A DNA stretch of 64,000 nucleotides, from NCBI GenBank assembly GCA_963989385.1, contig OZ022508.1, positions 52,553,087 to 52,617,086 of the forward strand, given 5' to 3'. This document shows, in pieces, positions 1 through 9,500 of this stretch. How positions within the stretch are numbered: position 1 is the stretch's first letter; each line of letters opens with the position of its first letter. The position numbers and the translations under genes were made by a program. The notes below the pieces were generated by a model, which was given only the letters and a program-made list of their open reading frames with translations, did no database searches and was not told the origin of the DNA. Source of the DNA: Ctena decussata (Eukaryota; Mollusca; Bivalvia; Lucinida; Lucinidae).

Positions 1-252
1 TCGAGTAAAGTAAAGGCTGCACAGGGAAGCAACATCCAAAAGCCTGCCACTGCAGAGTCGACGAGCGCTGGGAACTCGTTTGCCTGGCATTCCAAGACAT
101 TTGAGGAGGAGAAACAACGTCTCCTGGCAAATGTTACGAATGTCAGAGAAACCCGCTCCAGAGCAGCTCGATCGTCAAGTGAAACGAGAATATCAAAAGA
201 CTCTCGTGAGATATCAGGAGACCTACGTGTACCGAGTAGTCAGCAGCGTTAG
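1..252 (+). pseudogene. LINE upstream coding region, partial, ending in an in-frame TAG
   Basis: This stretch is open in frame 1 from the left edge to a TAG at 250-252. It encodes a charged, Ser/Arg-rich segment with a short helical-looking part (FEEEKQRLLANVTNVRETR). The frame after the TAG is the same one used by the downstream endonuclease/RT ORF, with no other stop between. The TAG is therefore either the natural end of ORF1 or a single nonsense mutation in one long polyprotein. The beginning lies off the window. Read as part of the same retrotransposon; no cellular function is suggested. Confidence 0.55.
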
Positions 253-312
253 GGACACGCCGGGGAAACTACCAGAAATCAAAGCAAGTCGGCAAAAGAT
301 CAGCCCAAGCAT

Positions 313-3300
313 GTGATAGTCAACATAAACAATTCAAAAATTCAAAATTCAAATAATCAAAAATCCCAAATTTCTGAAAATTGTCAGACAGGGAACAATG
401 GAATTTATGCTGAAAGTGGTCAAAATAGAATTCCAAGTTGTAAAAACTTACTAATAGGAACACTAAATGTATGTGGTTTGAAAATGAGATCTGTTTACCC
501 AGAATTTTATGATCTCGTACGCAAATATGACGTGTTTTGCACCGTTGAAACTAAACTAGATAAAACTGATATTGTCTCCCTTCCAGGCTACCAATTCATT
601 AGTATGCCTCGGAAACAAAAGTATGTTCGGAAGTCTGGAGGCATTGGCTTCTTTGTCAAAAATGAACTTTATGACTATGTTTCTCACGTTGAGTCTTCTT
701 CTGATTATATTACATGGCTTAAAATCAGAAAGTCCTATTCTAATACTGAGCAGGACATTATGATTGGAATCGTCTATGTGCCCCCACAAAGCTCAAGGTA
801 TTATAATGGAGATGACTTAGTGGCCTTGGAAGAAGAGACAACGTCAGTATGTAGTAAATATGACTATGTGTACCTAACAGGTGATTTTAACGCCCAAACT
901 GCTAATATGAAAGACTATACTCATTCGGATCGATTATTCGATAAATACCTAGATTTAGACCAAGAAACTATCTCCTTTTACGACCAAGAATTATTTCTAG
1001 TAAATAATTATATACAAGTCGATCGTGCCTCGTTGGACAAAAAGAAAAACAATACCGGCTATAGAGTTATTGAACTTTGCAAAAATAACAATTTGTTAAT
1101 GCTAAATGGTAGATACGGTAAAGATAAAAATATAGGTAAATATACGTTCCGTGAACAGTCAGTGATTGATTATTCCATTTCCTCAGAAAAAGGCTTCAAA
1201 TTACTATCAAACTTTGAAATTACCGATCTAGACAGACTATTCTCAGATGGTCATTCGTTGCTCGTAATGACACTTAAACTTACAACGCAAACAGACGTAA
1301 ATAATGGAACTTTACAAACTGAAAGACAAACACGCGAAAATGATACGAAATGTCCAAAATGGAACCCACAAAATACTACGATTTTTAAAGAAAATATAAA
1401 TCTGCCTCTAATTGAGCAGATCAATGAAAACCTGTCCACAACCAAGTTAAACCCAACCCAGGACAAAATAGATGAAGTGGCACAACAAATTGCTCAAGTC
1501 CTTCAAAAAGCTGCCCAAAATACACCAGGCAATACTTTCAAGCATGACCCCGAAAAGCACTTAATTCAAAACAAAAAGCCTTGGTTTGGTTACCAGTGCA
1601 ACAAAGCAAAACTTGCATATAATAAGGCAAGGAAGATATTTCAACTTCATAGAAACAGTGTAAATAGGCGGTCCGTACTTTATGCTAGTAAGCAATACAA
1701 GAAAACTATGAATATATACATTAACAAATACAAAGCAGACCAACAAGCGAAACTGCGCAAAATGCATAAGCATGCTCCAAAAGAATATTGGAAATATCTA
1801 AATAGTATCAATCGAAAGAAAAACACAAAACAACCAAATATTGAGGACCTTTTTGAGTTTTATAAAAACCTAAATGCCAGTGACAATTCTGACCCTGATA
1901 TAATGATAGATGATTGCTTGAACCAAGTAAATCTGGAAGATGATGACGAGTCTTTAAACTCACCAATAACTACGGCAGAAATCTCAAAATGTATATCCAA
2001 GTTAAAAAACTCGAAGGCCCCAGGCCCAGACCAGATAATAAACGAATACATAAAACATTCGGAAGCTGCAATGTTACCAATATATACATCTCTTTTTAAT
2101 TTAATACTCGATTCGGGACTTATACCACAACAGTGGGTAGAAGGTATGATTAAACCGATCTATAAACATAAAGGCGACCCCACCCTCCCAGAAAATTATC
2201 GACCAATCACTTTGTTAAGCTGCCTTGCTAAATTATTTACTGCCATTCTGAACGAAAGAATAAATGTATTTTTGTTAGAGAACGACGTACTCTCCGAAAA
2301 CCAAGCTGGATTTAGAAAACATTACTCTACAACTGATCATATTTTTGTCTTACATGCTTTATTCGATTTATTAAAAACACAAAAGAAAAAAATGTATTGC
2401 GCATTCGTCGACTTTGCAAAAGCCTTTGATTCTGTTTGGCGCATTGGTCTGTGGAAAAAACTCTTGGACAATTCTATTAATGGAAAATTCTTCCGTGTTA
2501 TATATAATTTGTACCAACAGATAAAATCATGTGTTATCCTTAATGATTCTGTCTCGGCCTTTTTTTCTAGCAGTTGTGGACTAAGACAGGGTGAAAATCT
2601 GTCGCCTGTGCTTTTTTCTATTTTTCTAAACGACCTGGAAACCCATTTACAATCAAAAGGAAACTCGGGAATCCAAATAAAATGCCGTACGGACGATTTG
2701 TATTTTTTCACGAAACGAAAACGAGCATATGATAAAGCAAAGCGTACTAAAAATCCACAACACTGGGCAGCATATAAAAAGTTAAGAAATGATACAACTT
2801 CTATGTTAAGATCCTCGAAAAAGAGATATTTTGAAAACCTGGCCGAAAAACTAAAATCAGACACTCTAAGTAGCAAGGATTGGTGGAAAACACTTAAGAC
2901 ATTTATTAAAACATCGGACAACTCAGCCATTCCCCCACTTAAGCACAATGAAACAATTTACGCTGATGACAAAGACAAAGCTGATCTACTTAATTCATTT
3001 TTCAAAACTCAGACTGATTTAAAAGATAGCGGCATAGCATTACCGGTCTTAGAACCTATTGGGGAAAATGAGCTATCTGTACTACAAACAAATGCCGATG
3101 AAGTAAAATCAATATTAGAAACTTTAAAAGTCGGAAAAGCTTCTGGCCCTGATAATATCAATAATTATGTTCTAAAAACTTGTGCTAGTGAACTATCTGT
3201 CCCATTGTCAATATTATTCAACGAATCATTAAGTTCAGGTAAAGTACCGACTCTGTGGAAAGAAGCTAACGTCACACCTGCTTTCAAAAAAGATGACCCT

Positions 3301-4938
3301 TCAGAATGTAGAAACTATAGACCCATTTCTTTATTAAGTACAGTTGGTAAAGTCTTAGAAAAGGTTATCCATAAGCATATTTTTAACTTTCTTAATTCGA
3401 ATAATTCTATTTCTTCTCTCCAGTCAGGATTTGTCCCTGGAGATTCTACAGTAAATCAACTTGTAGATATATATAACACATTTTGTAAAGCTTTAGACGA
3501 CGGCTTGGAAGTCCGCGCTATTTTTTGTGATATAAGCAAAGCGTTTGACCGCGTTTGGCATAAAGGACTGATTCTTAAACTAAGATCTGTTGGTATAACT
3601 GGTATAGTATTAGAATGGTTTCGTAATTACTTGACCGATCGTAAGCAACGCGTGGTATTACCAGGAGGATCTTCAGAGTGGGTTACAATTCATGCTGGTG
3701 TCCCACAGGGCTCAATATTAGGCCCGTTGTTGTTTATAGTTTATATAAACGATATTGTCTCCGATATAAATTCTACGATTCGACTCTTTGCAGATGACAC
3801 TAGTTTATACCTAATAGTTAATAATCCGCTCGAAGCAGCTCTTACACTAAATCAAGATTTAGCTAAAATTTCAGCATGGGCAGACAAGTGGCTTGTAACG
3901 TTTAATCCTCAGAAAACAGAGTCCTTATTACTTTCACGCAAAATAAACAAACCATTTCACCCCTCAGTCCTAATGAAAAATCAAGTAATTGCTGAAGTAG
4001 ATAATCATAAACATCTTGGTGTTATTTTAGAAAACAACTGTAACTGGCATAAACATATAGATATGATAACTTCTAAAGCTTGGCAACGTATTTATATTAT
4101 GAGAAAATTAAAATTTCTTTTGGATAGAAACTCCTTACAGACTATATATTTTTCTTTTATTAGACCAATTCTAGAGTATGCAGACATTATTTGGAGTAAT
4201 TGCACAAAGTATGAGGAAGATGAATTAGAGAAGATACAGCTAGAAGCAGCAAGAATAGTAACAGGAACAACAAAGTTAATATCTATTGAAAATTTGTATA
4301 AAGAAACTGGGTGGGAAACTTTGAGAACTAGGCGAAAACAACACAAATTAATCTTGTTCTATAAAATGATATATAATATTGCTCCTCCTTATTTAACTTC
4401 ACTTCTTCCGCCTCTTATTGGAGACCTGTCAAGATATAATTTGAGGAACAACGATCAGTTTCAAACTTTAAATTGCAGATCTCAACTTTATTATAATTCC
4501 TTCTTACCATCTGCTGTGCGCGACTGGAATTCATTAAGTGAATCCTGTCGCGCAGCCAACTCTGTGAATACCTTTAAAAAATCACTTAAAGAATCTATAG
4601 CTATTCCAAAGTACTATCTTACCGGTAACCGCAAGGGACAAATACTTCATACTAGGTTAAGAACTAACTGTAGTTCACTTAATAGTGACTTATTTCGTAA
4701 AAATATCGTTGATAACGAAATTTGTGTTTGTGGTGAAGTAGAGAACACCAGTCACTTCCTTCTCGATTGTCCTCGTTTTCACAATCAGCGACAGATCATG
4801 ATAAATAAATTACTACAATTGTGTAATCCTACGTTAGAGGTTTTACTTTATGGTGATAGAAATCTTAGCGTCCAATCAAATGTAGATATATATCAAGCTG
4901 TCCAGGAATATATAGTCTTAACCAAACGATTTACGTAA
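313..4938 (+). CDS. Chimeric LINE polyprotein: APE endonuclease + truncated RT fused in frame to a second complete RT
   Basis: An open frame of about 1541 codons; the first codon shown is GTG, so the true start is uncertain and may lie upstream past the TAG at 250. Residues about 45-320 form an apurinic-type endonuclease (LNVCGL, TVETKLD, TGDFNAQ near residue 190, SVIDY near 282, SDGHS near 311), which nicks target DNA for target-primed reverse transcription. Residues about 565-790 are a first RT with APGPDQ, NYRPITLL, VDFAKAFDSVW and GLRQGENLSPVLF, but it ends before any YADD motif. Around nt 2683-2690 the protein switches to a different LINE (RTDDLYFFTKRKRAYDKA), followed by a full second RT: ASGPDN, NYRPISLL, CDISKAFDRVWH, GVPQGSILGPLLF and catalytic FADD at residues 1159-1162. 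It ends in a Cys/His tail (CVCG...HFLLDC). Read as a 5'-truncated LINE inserted in frame into another LINE. It is unlikely to act as one protein, although the second RT is intact in sequence. Confidence 0.85.
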   Translation: MIVNINNSKIQNSNNQKSQISENCQTGNNGIYAESGQNRIPSCKNLLIGTLNVCGLKMRSVYPEFYDLVRKYDVFCTVETKLDKTDIVSLPGYQFISMPRKQKYVRKSGGIGFFVKNELYDYVSHVESSSDYITWLKIRKSYSNTEQDIMIGIVYVPPQSSRYYNGDDLVALEEETTSVCSKYDYVYLTGDFNAQTANMKDYTHSDRLFDKYLDLDQETISFYDQELFLVNNYIQVDRASLDKKKNNTGYRVIELCKNNNLLMLNGRYGKDKNIGKYTFREQSVIDYSISSEKGFKLLSNFEITDLDRLFSDGHSLLVMTLKLTTQTDVNNGTLQTERQTRENDTKCPKWNPQNTTIFKENINLPLIEQINENLSTTKLNPTQDKIDEVAQQIAQVLQKAAQNTPGNTFKHDPEKHLIQNKKPWFGYQCNKAKLAYNKARKIFQLHRNSVNRRSVLYASKQYKKTMNIYINKYKADQQAKLRKMHKHAPKEYWKYLNSINRKKNTKQPNIEDLFEFYKNLNASDNSDPDIMIDDCLNQVNLEDDDESLNSPITTAEISKCISKLKNSKAPGPDQIINEYIKHSEAAMLPIYTSLFNLILDSGLIPQQWVEGMIKPIYKHKGDPTLPENYRPITLLSCLAKLFTAILNERINVFLLENDVLSENQAGFRKHYSTTDHIFVLHALFDLLKTQKKKMYCAFVDFAKAFDSVWRIGLWKKLLDNSINGKFFRVIYNLYQQIKSCVILNDSVSAFFSSSCGLRQGENLSPVLFSIFLNDLETHLQSKGNSGIQIKCRTDDLYFFTKRKRAYDKAKRTKNPQHWAAYKKLRNDTTSMLRSSKKRYFENLAEKLKSDTLSSKDWWKTLKTFIKTSDNSAIPPLKHNETIYADDKDKADLLNSFFKTQTDLKDSGIALPVLEPIGENELSVLQTNADEVKSILETLKVGKASGPDNINNYVLKTCASELSVPLSILFNESLSSGKVPTLWKEANVTPAFKKDDPSECRNYRPISLLSTVGKVLEKVIHKHIFNFLNSNNSISSLQSGFVPGDSTVNQLVDIYNTFCKALDDGLEVRAIFCDISKAFDRVWHKGLILKLRSVGITGIVLEWFRNYLTDRKQRVVLPGGSSEWVTIHAGVPQGSILGPLLFIVYINDIVSDINSTIRLFADDTSLYLIVNNPLEAALTLNQDLAKISAWADKWLVTFNPQKTESLLLSRKINKPFHPSVLMKNQVIAEVDNHKHLGVILENNCNWHKHIDMITSKAWQRIYIMRKLKFLLDRNSLQTIYFSFIRPILEYADIIWSNCTKYEEDELEKIQLEAARIVTGTTKLISIENLYKETGWETLRTRRKQHKLILFYKMIYNIAPPYLTSLLPPLIGDLSRYNLRNNDQFQTLNCRSQLYYNSFLPSAVRDWNSLSESCRAANSVNTFKKSLKESIAIPKYYLTGNRKGQILHTRLRTNCSSLNSDLFRKNIVDNEICVCGEVENTSHFLLDCPRFHNQRQIMINKLLQLCNPTLEVLLYGDRNLSVQSNVDIYQAVQEYIVLTKRFT

Positions 4939-5056
4939 AATATCGTAAAATTATTTTAACATTATTTAGTGGCTAATCAAATATCTGGTCAGATAAATTA
5001 GTCAATGATACCGTGAATGGGACATCACTGGGAACGAATAAAAACTTCCGATTTTG

Positions 5057-5119
<63 letters not shown>

Positions 5120-5440
5120 TTGTGCAAGTAACTCATATTAGTGATCATAAATACAATTTGATAATATTAGCTTAAATATTCATTTTTTCTTATTACTTTA
5201 TTTTATTTTTTTTCTTTTGCTTCAAAAATGCTTGATGTATAGCTATGTATAGATATATTTGTTCATGTTATTTCGTAGTCATATGTTTGCATGATTTTCT
5301 TGAGTGATGTGAACGGGAAACAGATTCTAAAAAAGTCACTGACTTACTTCTGTATCCCTTTCAGATTACTGTATACTCGTTTGATAAATGTTTGTTTGTA
5401 TATAACATGTCAGTATTTTGAATAAAATATTGTTTACACC
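2686..5440 (+). mobile_element. Inner LINE, 5'-truncated, nested in the outer LINE
   Basis: The inner element begins inside its pre-RT region at about 2686 and carries an intact RT and C-terminal domain up to the stop at 4936-4938. Its 3' UTR contains a (CT)n tract and ends with AATAAAATATTG at about 5421-5432. Just after this (5441 on) the reading of the outer element resumes. Five-prime truncation is the usual outcome of target-primed reverse transcription. The 3' UTR is about 500 nt and otherwise AT-rich without features. Assigned to the APE-type non-LTR class (CR1/Jockey-like by motif style); the exact clade is not resolved. Confidence 0.7.
5059..5117. repeat. (CT)n microsatellite in LINE 3' UTR
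   Basis: About 29 uninterrupted CT units lie in the 3' UTR of the inner LINE. Simple sequence; no function inferred. Confidence 0.95.
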
Positions 5441-5730
5441 AAAATATAGAACAGCAAACCACTATTTACCCATTGAAACTTTAAGGTGGGAATCAATTGA
5501 GCTCTCTGACAGAAAATGTAACATGTGAAAAACAGGACCTAGCCGATGAATTTCATTACCTACTTGTTTGCCCAGCTTTTAAAGAATCGCGTCAAAAATA
5601 TCTTAAACCGTATTACTACCAACGTCCTAACGTTCTTAAATATAAAGCATTATTTACCTCAAACTCCATGCTCAAATTGTCCAATTTAAGTAAATTTGTT
5701 TCCGTCATAATGAACGAATTTAAACGATAA
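5441..5730 (+). pseudogene. Outer LINE C-terminal domain remnant, frameshifted
   Basis: Reading from 5448 gives RTANHYLPIETLRWESIELSDRKCNM followed by TGA at 5526. Shifting frame gives CEKQDLADEFHYLLVCPAF and on to a stop at 5728-5730. Together these make the Cys/His-rich C-terminal domain typical of LINE ORF2 proteins. A 2-nt loss near 5523-5527 (TGTGTGAA expected, TGTGAA seen) explains the break. The piece sits directly after the inner LINE's 3' end, so it is most likely the tail of the outer LINE. The outer RT catalytic and thumb regions (several hundred codons) are missing, so the insertion was accompanied or followed by a deletion. The ending RPNVLKYKALF...FVSVIMNEFKR looks natural. Confidence 0.7.
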
Positions 5731-7255
5731 AGTACATGTTTTTACCATAATATTAATGAGTTACGACGTGTACTTATGTTGATATTTATTGACACTAAAT
5801 AGTATTAACAACATCGGTAATGAAAAACCTGCAAAATTAGGTTAGTAGTGTATCGTTAAAGTCTTTCATGTTGGGATGATTGACACTGTTTCGCCAGCTT
5901 AGTGTTGGCATTTTACTGGAATATCATGAATATCATTATATCGTAGTAATGACATGTATAGTGTAAAAGTATATAAACTAGAGGTGGCCTGGTGTATTCG
6001 CTGTCGCTAAATTTGGCAGTTCCGCTCGGTCAACAGGATGCTTCTGTCCCAGCAGAAGCGGCTGATGCGCGGGCGTGACTGACATGACCGCGAAAGCGAC
6101 TCCGCGCGGGCGTGTCTGACATGACCGCGAAAGCGACTCCGCCACGCTGTCTTTATTATCATTATTATTATTATTGTTATTATTATTTATTTATTTATTT
6201 ATTTATCTATTTATTTATTTATTTATTTATTTTTATTTTGTGCGTGTGGTTATATATTTTTGGGTTATAAAACTTATTGTTCAACAGTTGTCTCAGATCT
6301 GTGGATACCATATGGAGAAAATCCCATTGGCTTGATATGGTTGGTCAGACTCCATAGATCCTGACCGGACTGCTCCTGCTTGAGCGATCTGACCAGGGCC
6401 TATTGTGACCCTCCTTGGCTTAGCTGTCATAGTGATGGTCAAGGCTCAATGTTGGTGTTCGGTCTAATATTTTGGACTCTATTCCTTCCATTCCATACTG
6501 TTGAACTGTATGTACCCAAGAAATACAAACTTAATATGTATCTTTGAAATTATATATATGTATAAAATATGTTTATCATAAATGTTTACATGAGACAAAC
6601 GTTGCAGATCATGATCCGGCTGCTCCTGTCGAGCAACCTGTTCATGGTTTGCAAATCGTTTGTACTGATGTTCCTACTAAGTAGTCGTGTTTTTGTACAT
6701 TTACATAAATGGTTAAAACATAAAAATGAAAAATATCATTGTGCCGTACCTGCCTACGCAAAGCCTGCTTATCTGGAAACTTACGGTACAATGATATTTT
6801 ATCTTTTTCAATAAGAACTTACCCTCGAGTTGCAGTAATAATCCAGTTGTGTGTTCCACACCGAAATATGCTGGTCTTTCTTTCACACATGTCTACGCGA
6901 GGCTTCATTCATATCCTCTTCTGAATGAAAGTTCACAATGTGACATACCAGCGCATGACTTGCACGGACTACAAGTGAGCTTGGATGAATGAAGCCTCGC
7001 GCAGACGTGGCCTTGTGAAGAGGTATAGGCAGCTATCCCCGTTATAAGTAGATTATTGAAACAAAACGTATTATAAGCTATATCTGTGTTTACAAAAAGC
7101 TTTCATATATAGTTCAATTTTTCTATGTTTCCCTATCCACCATGCTACCAGTTTAAACAGCTACCATGTTATTCGTAGTATGTTTTATTAGCTCATACGT
7201 AACTTGTGTTATCTGAGCCTTAGAAATAAAAGTATTTGTATTGTATTGTATTGTA
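5731..7255 (+). other. Non-coding stretch with short repeats and a LINE-like 3' tail
   Basis: No gene is seen. It contains a 37-bp direct repeat (two copies, about 6069-6142, including the shared word GACATGACCGCGAAAGCGAC) and a (TTA)n/(TTTA)n tract at about 6150-6235. It also holds a degraded copy of the TCTGATCAGG hairpin family (6340-6405) and an inverted repeat at about 6885-7008. Near 7225-7255 AATAAAAG followed by (TTGTA)n resembles the 3' tail of a plus-strand LINE, possibly the end of the outer element's 3' UTR. Confidence 0.5.
6885..7008. repeat. Inverted repeat, arms about 26 bp
   Basis: The left arm at about 6887-6912 (CTACGCGAGGCTTCATTCAT) and the right arm at about 6983-7008 (ATGAATGAAGCCTCGCGCAG) pair with few mismatches around a 70-bp spacer. 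Probably a miniature inverted-repeat remnant. Confidence 0.6.
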
Positions 7256-7418
7256 CAAGTACACAAGTTCAAAACAGAGGGATGATGTAGTATTTAGGTC
7301 TTTGAATCAAACCTATAAAAGCAATCCAATAGGGCTTTAAAAATACTCTATTTATGAACGACGGGAAATAAAACTAAATTAAATCGTTAAAAAAATGGTT
7401 ATATACAAGCTTAAAACA

Positions 7419-8746
7419 TTACTTGTATAATAAAGAATTGCGCATCTGCAGAATATTATGACAGGTTTTGGCACACAAGCGAATCATACTCGAGTTGCTA
7501 AATAAAAAAATCATTTTATCAACATCGGAAAGACAATCAAAATTAGGCAACAAAGAACAGGCTTTAGTAAGTAAGACATGTCTAAGATTATCATATACAT
7601 TACAATGTAAAATTACGTGGGTCTCGTCTTCCACAGAATTGCAAAATTGACATATCCGCTGACTGACTTCTAGATTCTCGAATCTACCCGTTTCGATCCT
7701 AATAGGGGCCACCCCGCATCGGACTTTTGCAAACGCGGATCGATGACTGGCAGGAAGGAAAAGCTTACAATATTCCTCAACCTCATAATCTGACTTAAAC
7801 AATCGGTAGGTTCTTAGTTTATTTCGACCATTTCCAGAGCGGCTTGACTCCCTATTGATTTCAGACTTCCAGTCTGTGATATGTTTATTCATTAAACTAT
7901 TAGCCACATCAGACGTTAAACTTTGCCGTGTAAAAGTTCTATCTATATTTGCGTAACGTTCCAGTCCTAATTGTCTTAAATATTCTTTTACAATGAAGTT
8001 ATGATTTTTGCAATTTCTATTTGACATTTGGTCTGACCAACGGAATGCTTGTTTATTAATACGTGTACTGTCCATATGAATCATTCTGTTCCAGTAATTG
8101 CAGATACATTTCCACTGTTTTATAAATGCTGGTGTCCAACCCATATCGCCTGAGACAGCGGCCGTGGGTGTATATTTCCCAGTACCAAGAAAAAATCTCA
8201 TGGCTCTATTCTGTACTGCGTTAATGCACGAAAATGATTTCGTGCCCCAGATTGACGCTCCATAGCTAATAACAGTGCCCCAGACTGACGCTCCATAGCT
8301 AATAACAGTGCCCCAGACTGACGCTCCATAGCTAATAACAGTGCCCCAGACTGACGCTCCATAGCTAATAACAGGCCATACCACCGTGTCATATAATTTA
8401 GTAAACACCTCATACGACATACCACCCATACACTTATATTTTGCGATTAAGAGACCTAGTGCGCGACTCGCACTTTGAGAAACTACTTTAGCAGTTACGC
8501 TGAAGTCAAGAAATTCATTTAAAGTTATTCCCAAATAAGTGTATCTTTCTGCGGTTGAGAGATTTTGTACACCGCATTTAAAGTCGTAGCTTGTTCTAGG
8601 CGTGGAATTTAGGCGAAAGTGAACAATATTACTCTTAGCAGCATTAACGGACATTCTGTTTGAGGTACACCAATCATTCAAGAGATCAAGCATACACTGC
8701 AGATCTGAAGCATTATCTGCTAGAAGGACAATGTCGTCTGCATACC
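7419..8746 (-). CDS. 5'-truncated LINE RT/C-terminal domain with an internal 33-bp repeat expansion
   Basis: The minus-strand frame is open from the catalytic YADD motif (IRYADDIVLLADNASDLQ, about 8700-8746) to a stop at 7419. An internal ATG lies at 8693. It encodes the RT palm/thumb region, then VWPVISYGASVWGT (the region other LINEs write as PxxxYGxxVWG), then a C-terminal Cys/His motif (CQFCNSVEDETHVILHC). The segment VISYGASVWGT is repeated four times because a 33-bp unit is tandemly repeated in frame at 8242-8373. All RT motifs upstream of YADD are missing; the breakpoint falls at about 8746, where satellite sequence starts. No stops or frameshifts are present, suggesting a fairly young insertion. 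It cannot be active without its 5' half. Confidence 0.85.
8242..8373. repeat. 33-bp tandem repeat x4 inside LINE ORF
   Basis: Four copies of a 33-bp unit start at about 8242, 8275, 8308 and 8341, each containing CTCCATAGCTAATAACAGTG. The first differs by one base (CAGATTGACG against CAGACTGACG). Because 33 is a multiple of three the LINE frame stays open. Confidence 0.95.
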
Positions 8747-9500
8747 GTATGACAATATCTTCGATAAGTTCGCGTTTCTGCTTTCTGGAGTCAATGTCAA
8801 GGTCACATTGGCTATTTTTAGAAAAATATTGTCATCACTCTAGCGCCTTCATTTATGGACCGATTTCAATTTAACTTCATACAAATGTATAGTTTGATAA
8901 TGTCAAAAAAAAAGATATCGTTTCAGCGTTCTAGGGATAAGGTCAAGGCCACAGTGACATTTGTAGAAAAACTTTGTCATCGCTCTTGCGCCTTCATTTG
9001 TAGTGATATTTTTTTTATTATTTAACTTCATACAGATATTTAGTCTAACAATATCTTTCAGCGTTTAAGCGTTCTAAGGTCAAGGTCAATGTCACAGTGG
9101 CTATTTACAGAAAAAAACTTTGTCATCGCTCTAGTGCCTTCATCCACAGACCAATTTTAATGTAACTTCACACAAATGTTTAGTATGACAATATCTTGGA
9201 TAACTTTGCATTTCAGCGTTCTAAGGTCAATGTCACGGTGGCAATTTTTAGAAAAAAATTGTTATCGCTCTAGCACCTTTATTTTTGAACCGATTTGGAT
9301 TTTACTTCACACAAATGTTAACTATGATAATATCTTGAACAAAATTGCGTTTTATGGTTCGTAGGTCAAGGTCAATGTCACAGTAGCTATTTATAGAAAA
9401 ACTTTGTCATCGCTCCAGCGCCTTCATTTATGGACCGATTTTGATTTTTCACACAAATGTATAGTGTGACAATATCTTGGAATAAAATCTAGAATAAAAC
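8746..9500. repeat. 145-bp satellite, about 5 units (orientation A)
   Basis: Landmark TAGCGCC (and variants) recurs at about 8841, 8986, 9132, 9271 and 9415, so the period is 139-146 bp. Each unit carries a TCAAGGTCA-type word, CACAGTGGCTATTT, GAAAAACTTTGTCATCGCTC and GTATGACAATATCTT. The reverse complement of the same unit forms the core of the element at 57.1-58.1 kb. The left end is joined directly to the truncated LINE. Confidence 0.9.

Noticed and set aside
8198..8425. Repetitive 75-codon frame (LLAMERQSGA repeats)
   Set aside because: A shadow of the 33-bp repeats inside the LINE ORF, in another frame.
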